In this document: piece after piece, positions 58,677 through 64,000 of the stretch
How the letters are laid out: every line of letters begins with the position of its first letter
How positions within the stretch are numbered: the first letter of the stretch is position 1
Source: Salinicola endophyticus
GTDB lineage: Bacteria; Pseudomonadota; Gammaproteobacteria; Pseudomonadales; Halomonadaceae
Direction: 5' to 3'
Length of the DNA stretch: 64,000 nt
Assembly: GCF_003206575.1 (NCBI RefSeq)
Contig: NZ_PZJO01000008.1
Location: forward strand, 1 to 64,000
The notes under the pieces: generated by a model
The model's input: the letters and a program-made list of their open reading frames with translations, nothing else
Database searches by the model: none
Told to the model about the DNA's origin: nothing
Made by a program: the position numbers and the translations under genes

Positions 58677-59168
58677 TCAGCGCCCCAGCGGAATCTGGGT
58701 ACTCGACAGCACCTCGCGCAGGCCCATGAAGGAGCGGATCTGGCGCACCCCGGGCAGGTAGATGAGCTGCTCGGCATGCAGCCGATTGAAGCTCTGGCTG
58801 TCGCGGGTGCGGATCATCAGGAAGTAGTCGAACTCACCGGTTACCAGATGACACGCCATGCAGCCGGAGATATGCCGCGCCGCCGCCTCGAAGTCGGCGA
58901 ACGACTGCGGCGTGGAGCGATCCAGCACCACGCCGATCACCACCACCATGCCGGCATGGAGACGCTCGGCATCGAGTAGCGCCACCACCCCCTTGATCAG
59001 GCCGGCGCGCTTGAGCCGCTCGACCCGGCGCAGGCAGGCCGGCGGGCTGAGATTGACCCGCTCCGCCAGCGCCACGTTGGAGAGCGAGGCGTCGTGCTGC
59101 AGCACATCGAGTATCTGACGATCGATACGATCCAGCGGTGGCGCCTCGGGCGCGTCAGAGAGGGGCAT
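58677..59168 (-). CDS. acdR: Lrp/AsnC-family regulator AcdR
   Basis: 163 aa. N-terminal HTH (LDRIDRQILDVLQHDASLSN, NLSPPACLRRVERLKRAGLI) and RAM domain with HLVTGEFDYFLMIRTRDSQSF. Lrp-type regulators divergent from acdS are called AcdR and respond to ACC. The arrangement here is the same: divergent, 228-nt A/T-rich intergenic region. ATG 59168 chosen; a GTG codon precedes it directly. GGAGG upstream. Confidence 0.88.
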   Translation of the reverse strand: MPLSDAPEAPPLDRIDRQILDVLQHDASLSNVALAERVNLSPPACLRRVERLKRAGLIKGVVALLDAERLHAGMVVVIGVVLDRSTPQSFADFEAAARHISGCMACHLVTGEFDYFLMIRTRDSQSFNRLHAEQLIYLPGVRQIRSFMGLREVLSSTQIPLGR

Positions 59169-59190
59169 CACAGAGCCTCCGCTTAATTTT

Positions 59191-59218
59191 ATTGTCGAGA
59201 ATCTATTTTTAGCACAAT
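59191..59218. promoter_or_regulatory. Possible AcdR/Lrp site in the acdR-acdS intergenic region
   Basis: ATTGT (59191-59195) and ACAAT (59214-59218) form interrupted inverted arms in an A/T-rich stretch that includes TAGCACAATG, loosely Lrp-like. Position is 23 nt upstream of acdR and suits autoregulation. The rest of the 228-nt region is A/T-rich without other recognised sites. Confidence 0.35.
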
Positions 59219-59396
59219 GAAAGACGCCATGAATCTAAATACTTATTACATGAGATCGAAAATCGCGATCAACTTGCAACATCACTCACCGACTTTCCTG
59301 ATAGCGTTTTAGGCACTGTCTGCCAAGTATCCAGGCATCGCCTCTCCACGATCGGCGGCCTTGCCGCTGCTACCACAACGACAATCAGGTGACCCC

Positions 59397-60413
59397 ATGC
59401 GACTCGACCGCTTTCCCCGCTACCCCCTTACCTTCGGCCCCTCTCCGATCACGCCGCTCAAGCGCTTGAGCGAACATCTCGGTGGCGAGGTCGAGCTCTA
59501 CGCCAAGCGCGAAGACTGCAACAGCGGGCTCGCCTTCGGCGGCAACAAGACGCGCAAGCTCGAATACCTGATTCCGGAAGTGCTCGAGGGCGGCTACGAC
59601 ACCCTGGTCTCGATCGGCGGCATCCAGTCCAACCAGACCCGTCAGGTCGCCGCGGTGGCCGCGCATCTGGGTCTCGAGTGCGTGCTGGTGCAGGAGAACT
59701 GGGTCAACTACGACGACAGCCACTACGACAAGGTCGGCAACATCGAGCTGTCGCGCATCATGGGTGCCGACGTGCGCCTCGATCCGGCGGGCTTCGATAT
59801 CGGCATCCGCGCCAGCTGGGAGCGCGCGCTGGAGGATGTGCGCGCCCGCGGCGGCAAGCCTTACCCGATCCCCGCCGGCTGCTCAGAACACCCCTACGGC
59901 GGCCTCGGCTTCGTCGGCTTCGCCGAGGAGGTCCGCCAGCAGGAGCGCGAGCTGGGCTTCACCTTCGACTACATCGTGGTCTGCTCGGTGACCGGCAGCA
60001 CCCAGGCCGGCATGGTGGTGGGCTTCGCCGCCGACGGCCGGGCGCGCCAGGTCATCGGGATCGACGCCTCGGCCAAGCCGGAGCGGACCCACGCCCAGAT
60101 CCTGCGCATCGCCCAGAACACCGCCGAGCTGGTCGAACTCGGCCAGCCGATCGAAGCCGACGACGTGATCCTCGACACCCGCTTCGGCCATCCGGAGTAC
60201 GGCCTGCCCAACGACGGCACCCTGGAAGCGATCCGCCTCTGCGGCCGGCTCGAAGGCGTGCTCACCGATCCGGTCTACGAGGGCAAGTCGATGCACGGCA
60301 TGATCGACAAGGTCCGCCGCGGCGAATTCCCCGCCGGCTCCCGCGTGCTCTACGCCCACCTCGGCGGCGCCCCGGCGCTCAGCGCCTACAGCGAGCTGTT
60401 CCACGCCGGCTGA
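59397..60413 (+). CDS. acdS: 1-aminocyclopropane-1-carboxylate (ACC) deaminase
   Basis: 338 aa PLP enzyme cleaving ACC to 2-oxobutyrate and ammonia. PLP Lys51 in [11 protein letters not shown], Ser78 in GGIQSNQTR, Tyr294. The residues that separate true ACC deaminases from D-cysteine desulfhydrases, Glu295 (VYEGKS) and Leu322 (YAHLGG), are both present by count. Length equals the usual 338. Divergent AcdR supports the call. In bacteria living with plants or algae this lowers ethylene precursor. Confidence 0.96.
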   Translation: MRLDRFPRYPLTFGPSPITPLKRLSEHLGGEVELYAKREDCNSGLAFGGNKTRKLEYLIPEVLEGGYDTLVSIGGIQSNQTRQVAAVAAHLGLECVLVQENWVNYDDSHYDKVGNIELSRIMGADVRLDPAGFDIGIRASWERALEDVRARGGKPYPIPAGCSEHPYGGLGFVGFAEEVRQQERELGFTFDYIVVCSVTGSTQAGMVVGFAADGRARQVIGIDASAKPERTHAQILRIAQNTAELVELGQPIEADDVILDTRFGHPEYGLPNDGTLEAIRLCGRLEGVLTDPVYEGKSMHGMIDKVRRGEFPAGSRVLYAHLGGAPALSAYSELFHAG

Positions 60414-60473
60414 GCGCCCTCGGCCTGAGGTATGCTGGAGGCTTCCCGCCACCCATGCAGCGAGGAGACACGC

Positions 60474-61958
60474 ATGCCCCCTGCCAACGCCGGCCCCGAC
60501 GCCATGGGCGCGCTCGATGAGATCGTCACCTGGAGCGCCACCACGCTCTCCCGGCGCATCCATGCCCGCGAGGTATCCTGCCACGAGGTGATGAGCGCCT
60601 ATCTGGCGCATATCGATGCCGCCAATCCGCAGCTCAACGCACTCGTCTCCCGACGCGCACCGGAGGCGCTGCTGGCAGAAGCGCAGACGGCCGACCACGA
60701 ACTCGCCGCCGGGCGCTCGCGGGGCTGGCTGCACGGCATCCCCCAGGCGATCAAGGATCTCTCCGACGTGCAGGGGCTGCCTACCGTGCAGGGCTCGCCG
60801 CTGTGCATCCATCATCGCGCCGACGCCGACAGCCTGATGGTCGAGCGCATGCGCGCTGCCGGGGCCATCGTGATCGGCAAGAGCAACACCCCGGAGTTCG
60901 GGCTCGGCTCCCACACCTACAACCCGGTGTTCGGTGCCACCCGCAACGCCCATGCCCCGACCCGCACCGCCGGCGGCTCCAGCGGCGGTGCCGCCGCCGC
61001 GCTGGCCATGCGCCTGCTGCCGGTGGCAGACGGCAGCGACATGATGGGCTCGCTGCGCAACCCCGCCGCCTTCAATCAGGTGCTCGGCCTGCGCCCCTCC
61101 TTCGGACGCGTCCCCGGCGCGGCGCCGGAGGCGTTCGGCCAGCAGCTCGCCACCCATGGCCCCATGGGCCGCAGCGTCGAGGACGTGGCCCGGCTGCTCG
61201 CCGTGCAGGCCGGCTACGACCGCCGTGCGCCGCTCTCACTGGGCGAGCCGCTGCTGCCCGCCGGGCAAGACCCGGCCGCGGCGCTCGAGCGCGATGGTGA
61301 CGGCCTGCGTATCGCCTGGCTGGGGGACTGGTCGGGGCATCTGGCGCTGGAACCGGGGGTGCTCACGCTGTGCGAAGCCGCGCTGCAGCGGCTGGAAGCG
61401 GGCGGCTGCCGAATCGAACCGGCGGCCCTGCCCTACTCGGCCGAGGCCCAGTGGCAGAGCTGGACCACCCTGCGCCACTGGGCGGTATGCGGCAGTCTCG
61501 GCGGCTACTACGCCGACCCCGACAGCCGACGCCAGCTCAAGCCGGAGGCGCAGTGGGAAGTCGCCCGCGGGCTCACGCTCTCGGCCCAGGACATTCATGA
61601 CGCCAATGTGCGCCGCAGCGAGCTCTATCGCGCCTGGTGTGCGCTCTTCGAACAGGTCGACTACGTCGCCATGCCCAGCGCCCAAGTGTTCCCGTTCGCC
61701 CTCGACACACCCTGGCCCGAGACGATCGACGGCCGCAGCATGGACACCTACCACCGCTGGATGGAGGTGGTGGTGCCCGCCTCGCTGGCGGGTCTGCCCG
61801 CGATCAGCGTGCCCGCCGGGGTCGATGCCCGGGGCCTGCCGATGGGGCTGCAACTGATCGGCGCACCGCGGGATGACTGGGGATTGCTGCAACTGGCACG
61901 TCTCTACGAGCGCATCAGCGGCGAGCTGGCCCCCATGCCCGCCGCGCTGAACGGTTGA
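60474..61958 (+). CDS. Amidase-signature family amidase
   Basis: 494 aa. Ser-cisSer-Lys triad: Lys in IPQAIKDLSD, nucleophile region GGSSGGAAAALAMRL, and GSDMMGSLRNPAAFNQV with Ser. This GSDMMGSLRNP variant is typical of a proteobacterial amidase subgroup. GAGGAG 6 nt before ATG 60474; 60 nt after acdS, so likely co-transcribed. Substrate unknown. Confidence 0.9.
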   Translation: MPPANAGPDAMGALDEIVTWSATTLSRRIHAREVSCHEVMSAYLAHIDAANPQLNALVSRRAPEALLAEAQTADHELAAGRSRGWLHGIPQAIKDLSDVQGLPTVQGSPLCIHHRADADSLMVERMRAAGAIVIGKSNTPEFGLGSHTYNPVFGATRNAHAPTRTAGGSSGGAAAALAMRLLPVADGSDMMGSLRNPAAFNQVLGLRPSFGRVPGAAPEAFGQQLATHGPMGRSVEDVARLLAVQAGYDRRAPLSLGEPLLPAGQDPAAALERDGDGLRIAWLGDWSGHLALEPGVLTLCEAALQRLEAGGCRIEPAALPYSAEAQWQSWTTLRHWAVCGSLGGYYADPDSRRQLKPEAQWEVARGLTLSAQDIHDANVRRSELYRAWCALFEQVDYVAMPSAQVFPFALDTPWPETIDGRSMDTYHRWMEVVVPASLAGLPAISVPAGVDARGLPMGLQLIGAPRDDWGLLQLARLYERISGELAPMPAALNG

Positions 61959-62011
61959 GGCACCTCATCGGCCGATCGGCACCAGACCCGCCCCGGAGGT
62001 ATCCCGGCCAC

Positions 62012-63865
62012 TCACGTCGGGTCCGGTTCGAGGAGCGCCGCCGGCAGACGCTGAAAGGCCTCGTAGGCCGCCAGCACCGTGGCCCGCTGGGCCGCGGCGG
62101 CGGCCTGGAAGGCGTCGGTGTAGACGGTCTCGTCGGGATATTCGGTGATCAGTGTCAGCGGCACCCGGTGGCGCTCGTCGACCGCAAGCCAGCAGGGAAA
62201 GCCGTTGATCCGCTCGAAGCCATCGTCGCCGGCGTGGGCGTTGAACTGCGCCAGCTGGCGCCGGTTGAGTGCCTGCAGCGCCGCCTCCTCCGCCAGCGCC
62301 CGGGTGACCGCCTCCAGCAACCAGCGCGCGGCCGCCTCCCAGCCCGGGCGATAGCGCAGGATCAGGAAGAATCCCTTGGGGATCGTCCACATCTCGAAGC
62401 CCCGCGGCACGTAGCCGGAGAGCGGCCGGGTCCACTCGTGCGCCGGGTAGCCGTGCAGATTGAGGTGCAACTGCGCACCGCTGAGCTGCTCGGCCTGGGT
62501 GCGGATGGTGCTCTCGAAGCGTGCCGGCTCGCGGTACTCCAGATCGTCGCCCAGCGCAGTGTAGCGGGCGGCGTGGTGCATGTGCCTTGGGTTGTCGGCG
62601 ATCAATTGCTGGTGCAGCGCATAGCCGTCCGGGTTCTCCAGCGGACACAGGGTGAAGTGGGCGCCGGGCCGACGCGCCAGCGTGAACGCCGCCTGCAGCG
62701 AGCCGGCAGGCGACGAGGTCTCGTTGGCGTGCTGGCCGGCGGAGATCATCACCGCACGGTCACGACCGGCGATGTGGCACCCGCTCAGCGTGCGCCCGGC
62801 GACCGAGCGCGCCTGGAAACGGCTGCCGGGCAGCGCCGCCAGCGCGGCTTCGATCACCGCCGGCGGCAGCGGCCCCTGGGGCGCCGAGAGCTGGGCCTGC
62901 CAGTCGCCCGCGGGTATGTCCGGAAGTGTGGCCTGCGGTAATGCCGCGTGGGCGACGGCCCGCACGCTGAGCGTCTCGCCGCGACGCACCTGGGGCACGA
63001 TCTGGCCCGGCTGCAGATGGCGGTCCCCCGGCGGGCGGCCGCTGCAACGCTGGAAGACCTCCAGCAGCGAGAAGTAGAGCTCCTCGTGGAGCGCCTCGCG
63101 CAGCGACAGCACCTCGTCGTCGTAAGCCAGCGGCTCGTCGTCCACCGGCAGCGTCACCGCGATCTCGAGCCGCGCGAAATAGGGCTCGTCCCCCCAGTCA
63201 GCATCGCGGATCGCACTCACGCTGTCGTGATAGAGCGCCTCGAAGGCGGTCCACAGCGCCCGTCCCCCACTTGCCGTCTCGGCCGCTTTCTCCTCCATCG
63301 CCGCCCCCGTCACCCCACCCTCGCGGCACCAGCCGCAGGGCGAGAGCGCCGGTTCGCCGGTGAAGTCGTCATGCACGCGGTTGGGCGCCAGTACCTCGCA
63401 CTCGCGCTCACGCCCATCGGCATAGCGCAGACGCAGCCGGTAAACCGGCAGCGCCGCCCGGCACACCCCGGCGACGAAGCGAAACGCCACCTGTGGATAG
63501 CAGGCGGCGAGGGGGTAGCTCTCCAGGCGGAAGCGCTGCTCGCTGGCCTGGGGGTGGCGCGGATAGATGACTTCGCAGGCGAGGAGATCGCGGGTCTCGA
63601 TCTCCTCGCGGAAGGCGCACAGCAGCGGCTTGTAGGCGGAGCGGCAGCGCGCCGCGATACCGCGCTCGGCCAGCGCCGCCTCGGCCTGGCGCCGTGTCGC
63701 CCGGTCGTCGAAGGTCCAGGTCTCGAGGCGCTCACCGCTGAACTCGGCGGCGAGCGTCGTGAGCGTGGCGGCGTAGGTTCGGGAGAATAGATCAGTGGCA
63801 GAGGCGCCGGTGACAGAAGCGTCGGTAAAAGCGGTGTCTGTGGCAGAGACAGCTGACGGGCTCAA
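62012..63865 (-). CDS. Zinc carboxypeptidase-like protein (M14 family)
   Basis: 617 aa, no signal peptide. C-terminal M14 catalytic domain (about 380-610): zinc ligands in ISAGQHANETSS (H-x-x-E) and HLNLHGYPAHEW (His), with the catalytic Glu likely in TLITEYPDETVY. The N-terminal ~360 residues are an uncharacterised domain. Starts with TTG 63865, AGGAG 8 nt upstream; no better start follows for 180 codons. Converges on the amidase gene. Not assigned to a known substrate. Confidence 0.8.
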   Translation of the reverse strand: MSPSAVSATDTAFTDASVTGASATDLFSRTYAATLTTLAAEFSGERLETWTFDDRATRRQAEAALAERGIAARCRSAYKPLLCAFREEIETRDLLACEVIYPRHPQASEQRFRLESYPLAACYPQVAFRFVAGVCRAALPVYRLRLRYADGRERECEVLAPNRVHDDFTGEPALSPCGWCREGGVTGAAMEEKAAETASGGRALWTAFEALYHDSVSAIRDADWGDEPYFARLEIAVTLPVDDEPLAYDDEVLSLREALHEELYFSLLEVFQRCSGRPPGDRHLQPGQIVPQVRRGETLSVRAVAHAALPQATLPDIPAGDWQAQLSAPQGPLPPAVIEAALAALPGSRFQARSVAGRTLSGCHIAGRDRAVMISAGQHANETSSPAGSLQAAFTLARRPGAHFTLCPLENPDGYALHQQLIADNPRHMHHAARYTALGDDLEYREPARFESTIRTQAEQLSGAQLHLNLHGYPAHEWTRPLSGYVPRGFEMWTIPKGFFLILRYRPGWEAAARWLLEAVTRALAEEAALQALNRRQLAQFNAHAGDDGFERINGFPCWLAVDERHRVPLTLITEYPDETVYTDAFQAAAAAQRATVLAAYEAFQRLPAALLEPDPT

Positions 63866-64000
63866 GGCGGGCTCCTGATGGTTGATGACATCCTGAGGGC
63901 CGGCCGTGCACGCCCGCCGGCCAGCGCGATGCGATAGCGCAGTGTAGCGCGCATCGGGCGCTGCTCGGCGTCTCCTGGCACCCGACGTCGATTCGCTCGC

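Overview
The window looks like the chromosome of a high-GC, motile gammaproteobacterium, most likely a member of the Halomonadaceae (Halomonas/Salinicola-like). This is inferred from the protein sequences (Mqo with an E. coli-type signal peptide, YbiT, RhtA, MntP, ArfA, class Ib nrdHIEF) and from the gene mix (choline-sulfatase, ACC deaminase, glucarate catabolism); no rRNA or tRNA is present to confirm it. It is almost entirely ordinary housekeeping and catabolic chromosome. I see no prophage, transposase, CRISPR array or integrative element.

Layout. 1-5.6 kb: the N-terminal part of a dCache chemoreceptor (its 3' end lies outside the window), phosphoglucomutase, a PAS-GAF-GGDEF cyclase and an orphan membrane protein. 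5.9-15.1 kb: a NepI-like efflux pump, an isochorismatase/GlxA-regulator/ABM-monooxygenase operon whose last gene carries an amber codon, a nucleobase permease, a TSUP permease, ChaC, a thioredoxin/gamma-carbonic-anhydrase pair and a tiny secreted peptide under a MarR/SlyA-like palindrome. 15.7-21.4 kb: tandem mqo paralogues, a class C beta-lactamase and a lipoprotein. 21.5-28.0 kb: several regulator-plus-effector modules (GNAT/azoreductase with MocR, an AhpD-like protein, XRE-cupin with RhtA, AraC with LysE). 28.0-33.2 kb: arfA, mntP with a manganese riboswitch, a TerB-like protein, a minimal chemoreceptor, a Nudix enzyme and a proline-rich secreted protein. 33.3-38.7 kb: the nrdHIEF operon and a short 6-phosphogluconate dehydrogenase. 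38.8-47.6 kb: UbiM-like hydroxylase, LysR/TDT pair, GGT-GhrA overlap pair, NagD-like phosphatase and protoporphyrinogen oxidase. 47.7-53.9 kb: arylsulfotransferase, cysteine hydrolase, YbiT, choline-sulfatase and a DUF1348 protein. 54.1-58.4 kb: a complete glucarate-to-2-oxoglutarate operon (kdgD, gudD, dehydrogenase). 58.7-63.9 kb: acdR/acdS, an amidase and an M14 peptidase.

The most informative content is regulatory. Both chemoreceptors carry FliA-type promoters. The AraC and LysE genes have an identical 14-nt site, each 15 nt upstream of a -10-like hexamer, with a 9-unit 14-nt tandem array between the two genes. The arfA stop codon sits in the loop of a long hairpin. mntP has a yybP-ykoY leader. 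The nrd operon has a Fur box over the nrdH start codon and an upstream NrdR box. Several intergenic regions carry short tandem or direct repeats (14, 14, 16 and 18 nt) that no gene explains. I found no single large undescribed system; the best candidates for new biology are the AraC-LysE regulatory region, the SlyA-box secreted peptide, and the GGT-GhrA pair.
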